Assembly (NCBI GenBank): GCA_002419055.1
Contig: DIFI01000007.1
Location: forward strand, 1-64,000
DNA from: Peptococcaceae bacterium UBA5752
GTDB taxonomy: Bacteria; Bacillota; Dehalobacteriia; UBA4068
Reading direction: 5' to 3'
Length of the DNA: 64,000 nucleotides
Every line of letters begins with the position of its first letter. Positions within the stretch are counted from its first letter, which is position 1. The translations under genes and the position numbers were made by a program. Under the pieces are notes generated by a model that did no database searches, was not told where the DNA came from, and saw only the letters and a list, made by a program, of their open reading frames with translations. This document shows positions 49,087 to 58,278 of the stretch, in pieces.

Positions 49087-49575
49087 ATGGTTAATTCAAA
49101 ATTCACTACTCGTGCTTCGAGCGTATTTACTATTTGTGTTGATCAAGGAGATCAATCAGGGTTTTCCGGAAGAATATTCCATTGCTTAAGTACTGCTGCG
49201 ATTCCGTTTTCGGGACCACAAAAAATATTTATAGAAATGGAAAATGTATTTGACCGCATTGGATACCCTCAGTCATCAACAAAATCAAGAACCTTCAGCG
49301 CAAATAAGCAACTGGGGTCTCCGGTGAAAGAGGTGATTGCTAATCTTATGAAGGAAAATGATATAACTTCTCAGCGAGGTGATAAAGGGACGTTTGTTGT
49401 GCATATACAGTACAGACAGAATGCTACTTGGCAGGGAAAGGTTACATGGGCCGAAAAGAGCCATACACTGAATTTTCGCAGCGCACTTGAACTTCTGAAG
49501 ATGATCGACAGTGCTCTTGACGAAGACGTAGTGCCGAATAGTGAATTAGCTGCGGACACAGAGAAAAGGAATTAG
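49087..49575 (+). CDS. Conserved clostridial-type hypothetical protein
   Basis: 162 aa, soluble, with no signal peptide. The N-terminal half has FSGRIFHCLSTAAIPFSG. The C-terminal part (about 108-145) holds the pattern HIQYRQNATWQGKVTWAE followed by FRSALELLKMIDSAL, which I recall as a recurring motif in short clostridial proteins without assigned function. It sits between the BTAD regulator and the LPDTG surface protein, 94 nt before the latter, so a role in that surface system is possible. The start follows GGGGAGAG. Confidence 0.65.
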   Translation: MVNSKFTTRASSVFTICVDQGDQSGFSGRIFHCLSTAAIPFSGPQKIFIEMENVFDRIGYPQSSTKSRTFSANKQLGSPVKEVIANLMKENDITSQRGDKGTFVVHIQYRQNATWQGKVTWAEKSHTLNFRSALELLKMIDSALDEDVVPNSELAADTEKRN

Positions 49576-49668
49576 TCAATTAAGTATGGCAAAACAGGAA
49601 ACCAGACCAAATTTTTAGATTAAAGAAAGCATCTATGTAAAGAGATAAGAGGAGGCGAATGAAATTTT

Positions 49669-51768
49669 ATGAATAATAAAGTTAGGGAAAGAGTATTTGG
49701 CATTATTTTTATTTTGGTAATTGTTTTATGTGTCTGTGCAGCGGCATTGGCGGCCGATCCGACAGGAAGCTATTCATTGGATCAAAAGATCGACCCACCT
49801 ATACAGGCTACATATAGCTATGACGGCTCTAATATAATTGTGATAAAGCAGGCTAGTTCTGACTTTATATGGGTAGACGGTACTGTTACCGACGATGACG
49901 ATGCAATCATAGCAGCAGCCAAGGCTCTAGATTCCAGCGTAAAAACAGACTCGTGTTATGTAACTAGATTGACAAGTTTTAAGCTATCTGATTTTGTAGA
50001 TGATCCGCAATATAATTTTCAGGTAGAAATAAACACTACGGCTAAGACGGTTACTATAAACAAACTTGGTGATTCTACTGCACGTGTCAGTCATATAGAT
50101 CTGATTTCATATGATCCACCTGTAGAGACTGAATACGGTTCATTGAAGGTAACGAAGGACGTATTGACAGAAGGTGCATCTACAACAGAGAAATTTGCTA
50201 TCACAGTAGCGTTTTCAGGGGACAATTTAAGCGGAATACAATGCAGTGGTGGGACATGGAATGATGAAACAGACACATATGATCTCTCGCTCGCTGACGG
50301 AGAATCGGCTACCTTTACAAATATTCCGATGGAAACTGAATATACCATAACCGAAACACTTACGAGTGATCAGGAAGACGCAGGCTGGGAAGGCCCGGCG
50401 GATGATTTGGAAGGCGAAATAAACGACGACACAACAGATGTTGAAGAAACAGTTGAGAATACATATGATCCGGGAACGCCGCCTGGAGATCCTGAATACG
50501 GTTCATTGAAGGTAACGAAGGACGTATTGACTGCAAATGCGCCTGCGGCAAATTTTGCAATCACGGTTCAGTTTAATATTATTGGGGAAAACAAAAACGG
50601 TAGCCTGAAAGATATCAAATTCAGCGGCGGGAATACAGACGATAACGGCACATACAATCTGTCGTTGAGTGATGCCGGTTCTGCGACATTTACAAATATT
50701 CCGATGGAAACTGAATATACCATAACCGAAACACTTACGAGTGATCAGGAAGACGCAGGCTGGGAAGGCCCAGCAGATGATCTGGAAGGTACGATAGAGA
50801 ACACAACACGGGTTGACAGAACAGTTGAGAATACATATGATCCGGGAACGCCGCCTGGAGATCCTGAATACGGTTCATTGAAGGTAACGAAGGACGTATT
50901 GACAGAAGGTGCATCTACAACAGAGAAATTTGCTATCACAGTAGCGTTTTCAGCGGACAATTTAAGCGGAATACAATGCAGTGGTGGGACATGGAATGAT
51001 GAAACAGACACATATGATCTCTCGCTCGCTGACGGAGAATCGGCTACCTTTACAAATATTCCGATGGAAACTGAATATACCATAACCGAACATCTGACCA
51101 GTACACAAATAAGCAATGGTTGGTTCAGAGCAATCGGTGACGCATCCGGTACAATCAGTGATTCCCAGCAGAAAAACATAATAGTAAAGAATACGTACGG
51201 CTATAATCCGCCGCCTAATGATTCAGATGAATATGGTTCATTGATTGTTACAAAAAATGTATCTGGCACCGGTGCATCCACAACAGAAAAATTTGATATT
51301 ACAGTACAGTTTACAGGAAGCGGTCTAAGCGGAATCAAATGCAGCGGAGGGACATTGAGTGATACCGGTACATATATTCTCTCACTTGCTGACGGAGAAT
51401 CGGCTACCTTCACAAAAATTCCTTTAGAAACAGATTATACCGTAACCGAAACACTTACAGATGATCAGACAAACGCTGGCTGGACAGGACCGGATAGTAG
51501 CTCAACGGGAACAATAACCGACAGATACCGTGAAGAGATTACTGTTGAAAACATTTTTGAGGAATCCGGAGTTTTAGGCGATATCGACATAGATGATGGA
51601 GAAGATGAAGAGGAATCCGGAGTCTTAGGTGATATCGACATATATGAAGGAGATGAACTGCCTGATACAGGTGGAATCTCAAACACTGCTATTATCGGTA
51701 TCTTAGGCATTTTGCTTATCTCTTCCGGTCTGCTATTGAACTCGAAAATTAAGAGCAGGAACAAATAA
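49669..51768 (+). CDS. LPDTG-anchored surface protein with four DUF5979-like repeats
   Basis: 699 aa. A signal peptide (about 1-29, ending AAALAADP) precedes an N-terminal domain (about 30-150). Four tandem roughly 120-residue repeats follow, each starting EYGSLxVTK and containing ESATFTNIPMETEYTITE, a beta-sandwich module (DUF5979/Cna-B-like). A short acidic repeat (SGVLGDIDI, twice) is followed by the sorting signal LPDTGG, a hydrophobic helix and the basic tail SKIKSRNK. It is the evident substrate for the sortase at 46552. Cna-B-like domains often carry isopeptide bonds, but I did not verify the Lys/Asn/Glu triads. Confidence 0.9.
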   Translation: MNNKVRERVFGIIFILVIVLCVCAAALAADPTGSYSLDQKIDPPIQATYSYDGSNIIVIKQASSDFIWVDGTVTDDDDAIIAAAKALDSSVKTDSCYVTRLTSFKLSDFVDDPQYNFQVEINTTAKTVTINKLGDSTARVSHIDLISYDPPVETEYGSLKVTKDVLTEGASTTEKFAITVAFSGDNLSGIQCSGGTWNDETDTYDLSLADGESATFTNIPMETEYTITETLTSDQEDAGWEGPADDLEGEINDDTTDVEETVENTYDPGTPPGDPEYGSLKVTKDVLTANAPAANFAITVQFNIIGENKNGSLKDIKFSGGNTDDNGTYNLSLSDAGSATFTNIPMETEYTITETLTSDQEDAGWEGPADDLEGTIENTTRVDRTVENTYDPGTPPGDPEYGSLKVTKDVLTEGASTTEKFAITVAFSADNLSGIQCSGGTWNDETDTYDLSLADGESATFTNIPMETEYTITEHLTSTQISNGWFRAIGDASGTISDSQQKNIIVKNTYGYNPPPNDSDEYGSLIVTKNVSGTGASTTEKFDITVQFTGSGLSGIKCSGGTLSDTGTYILSLADGESATFTKIPLETDYTVTETLTDDQTNAGWTGPDSSSTGTITDRYREEITVENIFEESGVLGDIDIDDGEDEEESGVLGDIDIYEGDELPDTGGISNTAIIGILGILLISSGLLLNSKIKSRNK
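50131..51520 (+). repeat. Four tandem repeats in the LPDTG protein gene
   Basis: Units begin at 50131, 50494, 50866 and 51229. The first 225 bp of units 1 and 3 differ at about one base. Units 1 and 2 share an identical end (from TTTACAAATATTCC). The linker before units 2 and 3 is also identical. This mosaic points to recent recombination among repeats. Confidence 0.85.
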
Positions 51769-52120
51769 GCAAAGTACTAATCTTTCAAACCCATTGCGTG
51801 TCAGTGTTTATAGAACAATAAAACAAGAGAAGTGGTACGGCTAATAAAGTCTACCGCTTCTCTTGATTATTTGTGAGCCAGTATTAATAACTGAAGTTGT
51901 GTCCTTAGTATTTCCGTATAAAGAAAATTAGTAATAAACTTTCAATGCTAATTGAAAAACTATATGCTCTTTAGCCAATCCTGAAAATTCTATATTTATG
52001 AAAGTAATTTTTTAAATAGTATACAATATGGCAAGTACAATAAGAAGGGCAAACACTGGAAGATGCATGCCAAATTTGTTTTGTGCGTCAAAAACCATTA
52101 TAGCTTCCGCAACAAAAACA
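51769..52120 (+). terminator. Intergenic region with terminator of the LPDTG gene
   Basis: CAAGAGAAGTGGTA (51824-51837) pairs with TACCGCTTCTCTTG (51852-51865, one G-U), with T-rich flank, and ends the surface-protein transcript. The remainder to 52120 has no recognisable feature. Confidence 0.7.
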
Positions 52121-52156
52121 AAACCACCTGCCGCAATTACTTGTAGCAGGTGGTTT
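52121..52156 (-). terminator. Hairpin next to tRNA-like remnant 2
   Basis: AAACCACCTGC (52121-52131) pairs with GCAGGTGGTTT (52146-52156). On the minus strand it follows the tRNA fragment at 52161 and is trailed by TTGTTTTTG, like a tRNA terminator. Confidence 0.7.
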
Positions 52157-52160
52157 ATTT

Positions 52161-52204
52161 GATTGCGTGGGCAGGGTTTAAACCTGCAAACCCCGGGTTA
52201 TGAA
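52161..52204 (-). repeat. Partial tRNA-Met 3' end (att-like remnant 2)
   Basis: On the minus strand it reads TTCATAACCCGGGG, T-arm-like GCAGGTTTAAACCC and TGCCCACGCAA. It is more diverged than copies 1 and 3 and lacks a tRNA 5' half. It lies between the LPDTG gene and the RNase R-like gene. Confidence 0.65.
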
Positions 52205-52409
52205 GAATCATTTCATAGATTTTGATATTATCCAATAATGCTTACTAATCACAAGTTTGCTGCACAATATATTTTGTAGTATCTGATATCATTAAAGAAC
52301 ATTCGACAATATTAAAGGACAAATTAAGGACAATTCATTGCCTTTAATTTACTACATGCCAAATTTTTAGCAAATGGTTTGTTTAATAACTGTATTGGAA
52401 AACCTCCTT

Positions 52410-54323
52410 TTATAAAACTGCTGGTCGGAGATCCACTTGCCCCGTAGCGGGGTCGGCGGCCACACAGACCACCCTGAGGTTCATTCCGAAGGAAAATATC
52501 ATTTTTGTAAACCTGCCGGTTAGGGTCATCGCCCTTTTATCGTAAGCGTATTCGTCATCTGGGAGGGCAGTGGAGGAAATCAGTCCCTCCACGCCGTTTT
52601 GCAGGGTGACGAAAAGCCCGAAGTGGGTGACGCCGGAGATGATACCGTCAAATTTCTTGCCGATATGCCCCTGCATATACTCTGCGAGGTAGCACTTTTC
52701 GATCTCGCGCTCCGCGCTTATTGCTGCCAGTTCCCGCTCCGAGGACTGGACGGCAGCTTTTTGCACTGCCGCCTTCAGTTTTGTATCAGACTTGCCCTCG
52801 ATGAGGGCGGACAGGGATCGATGCACCATAAGGTCGGGATAGCGCCGGATGGGAGAGGTGAAATGGCAGTAATATTCCGCCGCCAGCCCAAAGTGTCCCA
52901 GGTTCTTGCTGTCATACCGCGCTTTCATCAGTGCGCGGAGCACCAGCATATGAATGAGCGTTTGCTCGGGCTTGCCCTCCGCCTGTTTAAGCACCTTCTG
53001 CAGCGTGTAGTTATCCGCATCGTGCAGATCATAGCCCAGCGGCGCCAGCAGAGCGCGCAGGGCTTCGGCCTTGTCGGAGGATGGTTTTTCATGAATGCGG
53101 TAAATGGCGGGCTTCTGCAGTGCATGCAGGTGCTGAGCTACTGTCTCGTTGGCGATGAGCATGCATTCTTCGATCAGAGATTCCGAAACGCCCTGCACCC
53201 GCGCTTCCACCCCGATAGGCTTGCCCGTCTCGTCGCAGCGGAAATAAACCTCACGCGTCTCTAGGTCAAGACTGCCCCGCCGCATACGCCTCTTTTTAAG
53301 CACAGCCGCCAGTGCCGCCAAATCCCGCAGCATGGGAAGAATATCGCCGTATTGCTCCTGCAGTGCCGTATCTCTGCCAGAAAGCAGGATATTGCAGTCC
53401 TCATACGTCATGCGCTGTTTCGAGTGCATGAAGCTTTTATCAATGGTATGCTCCAAAACTGTGCCGTCCTCGCCCATCACCATGAAACAGGAGAGGGTGA
53501 GCCGGTCCACAAGGGGATGGAGCGAACAGATGCCGTTGGAGAGGGCGGGGGGCAGCATAGGGACGACCTTGTCGGCATAGTAGACTGAGGTGCCACGATC
53601 CCATGCCTCTAGATCCAGAGCGGAGCCCCTTGATACGTAGTGGCTCACATCTGCGATATGCACGCCGAGCACCTTATGCCCCTCGCTGTCCCACTCCAGG
53701 GATACCGCGTCGTCCAAATCTTTCGCTGCCGCGCCGTCAATGGTGATGATACATTTTTCCCTTAGATCCAGCCGCCCAGACAGTGCCTCTTCGGGCACTG
53801 TCTGGGGAACCTGTTTTGCGGATAGCATCACATTGGAAGGAAACTCAGATAAAATACCGTAGTTAAATAGAATGGCTGCCACTGTGGTATCGCGGCTGTT
53901 TGCCGGGCCGAAGATCTCGGTGAGCACACCCGTTGGCTTACCGCTCCATCCACCTCCGAAGCTGGTCATGGTAAGCGCGACTCTGTCCCCGCTGTGCAGG
54001 CCTGCCCTGCTTCCCACGATGCGGATATGAGAGGGCAGCCGGTTGTTGTCGGGCGCAAGCCATACCTCACGGCCATGCTTCATAACAACGCCTGTGACTG
54101 TCTTGTTGCTTCGCTGCAGAATACCGGTGACTGTAGCTGTCCGGCGTCCGTCTTCTGGTGCCTGTCCGTCGGGCTTGCCAGTGACCAGATCATTGTGCCA
54201 CGCGTCACCCTCCGCACGTGGTGGCAGAAAAAAATCCGCGCCTCCGTCATCTGGGATTAAAAATCCGTAACCTTTTCCGGTGGCCTGATAGCGCCCCGTG
54301 ATCTCTTTCATATTCTGTTTCAT
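52410..54323 (-). CDS. RNase R-like 3'-5' exoribonuclease (RNB family)
   Basis: 637 aa, shorter than typical RNase R (about 700-800). An N-terminal cold-shock-type domain (about 5-70) and an OB domain precede the RNB catalytic domain (about 185-530), with the metal-binding aspartates in DGAAAKDLDDAVSLE and the motifs HIADVSHYVSRGSALD, GLAAEYYCHFTSPIRRYPDLMVHR. A C-terminal S1 domain follows (about 560-630). It degrades structured RNA. The gene is clearly richer in G+C than its neighbours and sits between two tRNA-like remnants, so it is probably an acquired copy. Confidence 0.93.
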   Translation of the reverse strand: MKQNMKEITGRYQATGKGYGFLIPDDGGADFFLPPRAEGDAWHNDLVTGKPDGQAPEDGRRTATVTGILQRSNKTVTGVVMKHGREVWLAPDNNRLPSHIRIVGSRAGLHSGDRVALTMTSFGGGWSGKPTGVLTEIFGPANSRDTTVAAILFNYGILSEFPSNVMLSAKQVPQTVPEEALSGRLDLREKCIITIDGAAAKDLDDAVSLEWDSEGHKVLGVHIADVSHYVSRGSALDLEAWDRGTSVYYADKVVPMLPPALSNGICSLHPLVDRLTLSCFMVMGEDGTVLEHTIDKSFMHSKQRMTYEDCNILLSGRDTALQEQYGDILPMLRDLAALAAVLKKRRMRRGSLDLETREVYFRCDETGKPIGVEARVQGVSESLIEECMLIANETVAQHLHALQKPAIYRIHEKPSSDKAEALRALLAPLGYDLHDADNYTLQKVLKQAEGKPEQTLIHMLVLRALMKARYDSKNLGHFGLAAEYYCHFTSPIRRYPDLMVHRSLSALIEGKSDTKLKAAVQKAAVQSSERELAAISAEREIEKCYLAEYMQGHIGKKFDGIISGVTHFGLFVTLQNGVEGLISSTALPDDEYAYDKRAMTLTGRFTKMIFSFGMNLRVVCVAADPATGQVDLRPAVL

Positions 54324-54524
54324 AGCTTCAATCCTTTATTAATCATACTTGCCTTTGCAGTTATTATAGCACATATATACAGAAAAATGCGTTTTCCAAA
54401 CAGGGAGACACTTCAGTGGAATGCCACCAATAATAGTTCCAGAATGGATGTTAGTTTTGAGACCTTAAAATAGGCATAGCTAGCTTATCGCAATTATGCG
54501 AAATATTGCTAAGAAAGCAGAGAG

Positions 54525-54650
54525 TGTGAGCTTGAATTGAAAGATATTGATTTTGATAACCGTCTTATGAGCATCCGGAGAACATCGCAGTATACACCGG
54601 ATAAGGACATTTTCGTTAAGGGCACAAAGACAGTTTCCAGCATCAGATTT
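54525..54650 (+). pseudogene. Tyrosine integrase fragment
   Basis: About 40 codons resemble the catalytic-domain start of phage/ICE integrases: LKDIDFDNRLMSIRRTSQY and FVKGTKTVSSIR (the arginine-containing box and following strand). Both ends are truncated and there is no start codon of its own. It is a relic of a mobile element between att-like remnants 2 and 3. Confidence 0.72.
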
Positions 54651-54752
54651 CCCCAATATGGGTGGTTCTTGAGCCGGTCTCCGGTTTTTGTGCGCTGTTT
54701 TCCGCAATATTTGCCCTGTTTCATCTTTATATGTCAATTTTGCCCATAATTT

Positions 54753-54793
54753 GGGGGCTGGAGCAATTTTCCGTTTTGCTACAGCCCCTTTTT
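54753..54793 (+). terminator. Terminator-like hairpin before the LRR gene
   Basis: GGGGCTG (54754-54760) pairs with CAGCCCC (54782-54788), with an inner AGCAA/TTGCT stem, then TTTTTGC. It insulates the LRR gene from upstream transcription. The rest of 54324-54899 has the integrase relic and promoter only. Confidence 0.75.
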
Positions 54794-54830
54794 GCATAAA
54801 ATGGGGTTTCCTATCGGTAAGAGAGTACGT

Positions 54831-54859
54831 TTGACAAAAAACGTTATTGGTTATATATT
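54831..54859 (+). promoter_or_regulatory. Promoter of the LRR-protein gene
   Basis: TTGACA (54831-54836), 17-bp spacer, TATATT (54854-54859). It gives a leader of about 35 nt. Confidence 0.75.
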
Positions 54860-54899
54860 GGTAATAACTGATTGGAAATACATTGAATGAGGAGTGTGA

Positions 54900-56615
54900 A
54901 TGGTGACTAGAGTAAAAAAGCTTACGATTTTGGTTCTCATAACTGTGTTTCTGCTTTTAGCAATGAGTTTGCAGACGTTTGCTTCGAGCAGCAGTGATTT
55001 CGTGGTCAGCAATGGGGTTTTGACCAAATACAACGGAACGGATTCGTCCGTAATCATCCCGGACAACAGAGGGATAACGTCCATCGGCACCTATGCGTTT
55101 GGCATGGGGAACGATACCATAACGTCGGTCACAATTCCAAATACCGTGAAGACGATCGGAGATTACGCTTTTTATGCCTGCAGGGCGCTAAAGTCCATCT
55201 CCATTCCCGGAAGCGTATCGACGATTGGGTCGAATGCGTTTGACAGCTGCTATGCACTTTCTTCGCTGGGACTCTCATACGGGCTGAAGACGATCGGAGA
55301 CTACGCATTTTTTCACTGCTATGGCTTAACATCCGTTACGATTCCAAGCAGTGTAACAACGATCTGCTCTTTCGCCTTCTGCGACTGTTCAGGCGTAAAT
55401 AGCATAACAATTCCCAGCAGCGTAACCTCGATCGGCGAGCACGCTTTTGGCGAGTGCAGTAGTCTGGAGGCCATTACACTGCCCGGCAGTATCACGAAAA
55501 TCAGCAACGATGCGTTTACCAACTGCAACGGGTTAAAGTCGGTTGTTATCTCGAAGGGGATAACGGAAATCGGCGAAGGAGCCTTTTACGGCTGCCCTGT
55601 CCTGCAGTCGGTAACCCTCCCGGACAGCCTCCGCATCATCGGCAATTGGGCGTTTGGCGAATGCGATAACCTGACTTCAATCACGATACCGTACGGCGTA
55701 ACAACAATCGGCCGGTCCGCGTTTGTTGAATGCAACAACCTCCAATCCATTGCACTTCCGAATAGTGTAACCTTTTTGGGACCGTACGCATTTGGACAAT
55801 GTTATAAACTGCAGTCCGTCATGCTTTCATCCGGACTTAAGGAAATCAGCAGTTTCGTATTTGAAGCATGCTGGTTTTTGACGTCGGTAAAAATTCCTTA
55901 CGGGGTAACGAGAATCAATGAGGGGGCATTCTCTGGCTGCCAGAGCCTGACTTCGGTGGAGCTGCCCGGCAGTGTAACGTCCGTGGATGGATATGCATTT
56001 GCCGGCTGCTGGATTCTGACCGCCGCAACGATTCCGGACAGCGTTCAATCGATTGCGGCCAACGCGTTCGCTAATGCGGACAAGGTGGTACTTTACGGCA
56101 GCACGGGTTCTTTCGCTGAGCAATATGCGGCGGCAAACTCGATTCCTTTCGTATCCGTAAAACTGACCGGAATCTTACTGCAGACCGTCACCGCCGCGCC
56201 GACCTCGTCGGTGGTGCTGGTGGACGGCAGTTCCGTCTCCTTTGAGGCGTACAATATAGCCGGCTATAACTATTTCAAGCTGCGAGACCTCGCAAAGGCG
56301 CTCTCTGGTTCGGAAACGCAGTTCGAGGTTGTCTGGGACGACGCCGCAAATGCGGTCCGTATCACAACGGAAGAAGCCTATACGGAAGTCGGAGGAGAGC
56401 TTGCGGTTTCCGGCAGCACGTCAGGCAAAACCGCCGTTCCGACAACCTCAAAGATCTACATAAACGGCGTTGAAACGGAATTTACGGCATACAACATTGG
56501 CGGCAACAATTACTTCAAGCTTCGCGACATTGCGGAGGAGCTGGATTTCGGCGTTGTTTGGTACGAAACGACGGGAACGATTGAGATCGATTCCACGGTC
56601 GGATATACGGTATAA
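54900..56615 (+). CDS. Secreted BspA-like leucine-rich-repeat protein with C-terminal stalk domain
   Basis: 571 aa. A signal peptide (about 1-29) is followed by about fourteen 23-residue LRR_5 repeats of the BspA/Treponema type (pattern SITIPSSVTSIGxxAFxxC, residues about 45-400). Residues about 420-565 hold two copies of a motif YNIxGxNYFKLRDxA, characteristic of copper-amine-oxidase-N-like stalk domains in clostridial secreted proteins. No sortase signal or membrane anchor is present, so it is probably released or bound non-covalently. BspA-like repeats mediate adhesion in other species. G+C is higher than in neighbouring intergenic DNA. The start follows GAGGAGTGTGA. Confidence 0.88.
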   Translation: MVTRVKKLTILVLITVFLLLAMSLQTFASSSSDFVVSNGVLTKYNGTDSSVIIPDNRGITSIGTYAFGMGNDTITSVTIPNTVKTIGDYAFYACRALKSISIPGSVSTIGSNAFDSCYALSSLGLSYGLKTIGDYAFFHCYGLTSVTIPSSVTTICSFAFCDCSGVNSITIPSSVTSIGEHAFGECSSLEAITLPGSITKISNDAFTNCNGLKSVVISKGITEIGEGAFYGCPVLQSVTLPDSLRIIGNWAFGECDNLTSITIPYGVTTIGRSAFVECNNLQSIALPNSVTFLGPYAFGQCYKLQSVMLSSGLKEISSFVFEACWFLTSVKIPYGVTRINEGAFSGCQSLTSVELPGSVTSVDGYAFAGCWILTAATIPDSVQSIAANAFANADKVVLYGSTGSFAEQYAAANSIPFVSVKLTGILLQTVTAAPTSSVVLVDGSSVSFEAYNIAGYNYFKLRDLAKALSGSETQFEVVWDDAANAVRITTEEAYTEVGGELAVSGSTSGKTAVPTTSKIYINGVETEFTAYNIGGNNYFKLRDIAEELDFGVVWYETTGTIEIDSTVGYTV

Positions 56616-56634
56616 CATTCGTGTTTTTGCACAC

Positions 56635-56674
56635 AAAAAGGACGGAAGCCATTGCCGGCAGCCGCCCTTTTTTT
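56635..56674 (+). terminator. Intrinsic terminator of the LRR gene
   Basis: AAAAAGGACGG pairs with CCGCCCTTTTT (one mismatch), ending in a T-run. Confidence 0.8.
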
Positions 56675-57149
56675 CAGTCTGTTAAAGTAAGGAATATTTC
56701 GTTTAATGCCATTTACAGATTGCATATCGTGGCCGCCTGTTCCTTGTATTCTGCAACTATTAGATCGGGTGAGAGTATTTTCATTTTTCCTGCAAACTGA
56801 AATATCCGCCCCAGATGTTATCTGCTCCCCATTTGTGTTGATCTATTTTTGATAGTATTTGTGGTCCTTATTTATTACTCAATTTCTCTTAAGTTAGCAT
56901 GAATAATCCACTGAAATAATTGAGCGTATAATTAATTTAAATAAATGACATTATTAGTGATAAGCAGGATGAATAATTTTATATCTGAACATATTCCATC
57001 CTGGAATCTCTTTTCGCTCAACTTTTACTCTGATAAAAAGATACTTTTTTTACCCACTACTTGAACAAAAGTTGGACATTTACTGCATCCGAGTGATTTC
57101 AAGCAATAATAAAACGCCTGTCATCTTAAAAGATAGCAAGGGTTTTATT
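56675..57149. other. Gene-less A/T-rich stretch before att-like remnant 3
   Basis: I see no ORF or RNA gene. An imperfect hairpin at about 57110-57147 (AAAAC...GTTTT with ATCTT/AAGAT at its tip) precedes the tRNA remnant, in the same relative position as the hairpins at remnants 1 and 2. Confidence 0.5.
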
Positions 57150-57193
57150 TGGTTGCGGGGGTGGATTTGAACCTGCGACCTCCGGATTATGAG
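57150..57193 (-). repeat. Partial tRNA-Met 3' end with CCA (att-like remnant 3)
   Basis: The minus strand reads from CTCATAATCCGGAGG through the T-arm GGTTCAAATCC to CCCCCGCAACCA. It is the best preserved of three copies and includes the CCA end, but the 5' half is missing. Flank 57194-57330 (GAGATGCCGTTTGTA, GCGCACAT) matches that of remnant 1. Confidence 0.8.
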
Positions 57194-57939
57194 ATGCCGT
57201 TTGTATTTTTTACATCATTTAATGCGATGCAATAAAGCCTGATAAAGTGCTATATCTTTGTTTTGTCATCTAATATTATAAGGTTCTATTATATTATTTT
57301 TAACTATGTTGTGCGCTAAATGTGCGCTAAAAAGGTGCTAACTATTATGCGTTATTTTTTCGCTTTTTAGGATAATACTTGTTGCCCATTAGAAATGGAA
57401 TATTATTTTGTGTTTTGTATAAACTGAGAATAAGGTACGCAACTATTTTGACTTTCTCATCTTGATATGTTATACTATCTATGAACCGTATTTGGTTGTA
57501 TCCGAGGGCAATTGGAGCCCAACGCTCTGCAACTACACATCGGTTCTATTTTTTATCGAGATACAGAACATCACTTTTTCTATAAATCCTGAAATCAAGC
57601 AATGGTCAAGCAATAGGACGATTCATTTGCTTGACGCATTATACCAGCGGCAAAGACGATTGCTTTTTTGGTTCATTAGACATGCCTCCTAACTATTCCT
57701 GACGAGTTATCAATTTAATTGTTATTGCGTAAAATATTATTGACACAGTTATTCTCTTGTGGTTGCCAATAGGAGATTTTCTTCTACCCATTTGAGCGCC
57801 TCCATTGGAGGAAAAGCCGATTATAGTAGTGAATCTTCTTTTATCTATTATTAAGAGAAAATTATAAATTAATAAATATATATTTAGTTGTTGACAATTG
57901 TTGTCAAAAGATTTAAATTTAGATTGGATAATTTAATAA
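57194..57939. other. Gene-less stretch with integrase-tail-like sequence
   Basis: The 57300-57340 part resembles 43765-43800 and may be the last codons of a lost minus-strand integrase. At 57891-57907 TTGACAA and TTGTCAA form an inverted repeat around TTG, upstream of the cobalamin riboswitch, possibly an operator overlapping a -35 box. No credible gene was found. Confidence 0.4.
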
Positions 57940-58105
57940 AAAAACATCTGTATTGATAAGACATACAAAATTGGGAATCCGGTGAGAAACCGGAGCTGCT
58001 CTAGCAACTGTAAACACGGACGAAGGGATATGCCACTGCGAAAAACGCGGGAAGGCCCCGGGAGGTTGATGTGTGAGCCAGGAGACCGACAGGTGTTTTT
58101 GCGAT
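57940..58105 (+). promoter_or_regulatory. Cobalamin (B12) riboswitch
   Basis: Conserved boxes occur in order on the plus strand: GGGAATCCGGTGAGAAACCGG, GCTG, the B12-box-type GCAACTGTAA, GCCACTG, CGGGAAGG and GAGCCAGGAGACC. These are the core of cobalamin riboswitches. The 5' peripheral P1 strand is not clear, so the exact left limit is uncertain. Confidence 0.9.
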
Positions 58106-58195
58106 GTTAATCCCTCTAAGAGCGGGAAAACACGTAGGCAGACTTTCATGATTTCTTAGCTATTTTTAAGATAAGAATCTCTGTTCATTTGTGTG

Positions 58196-58225
58196 CGCGT
58201 TCCGTTGGAGACGCGTATTTTTTTA
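58196..58225 (+). terminator. Expression-platform terminator of the B12 riboswitch
   Basis: CGCGT/TCC (58196-58203) pairs with GGA/ACGCG (58207-58215, one bulged G), followed by seven T after A. It lies between the aptamer and the DUF2292 gene, so B12 would stop transcription here. Confidence 0.7.
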
Positions 58226-58278
58226 TTTTACACGGAAGCCGCTGACAGTATGATTATTGTAAAAATAGGGGTAAAAAA

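Noticed and set aside
50131..51520. CRISPR-like or mobile repeat array
   Set aside because: The repeats are long (about 365 bp), in frame, and encode protein modules.
52599..53264. Plus-strand ORF of 221 codons
   Set aside because: It is antisense to the conserved catalytic domain of the RNase R-like gene and arises from its high G+C content.
43621..57193. Functional tRNA-Met genes at the three tRNA-like sites
   Set aside because: Only the anticodon-loop-to-3'-end half is present at each site; the D-arm and 5' acceptor strand are missing.
57919..58149. Minus-strand ORF of 76 codons
   Set aside because: It is antisense to the cobalamin riboswitch.
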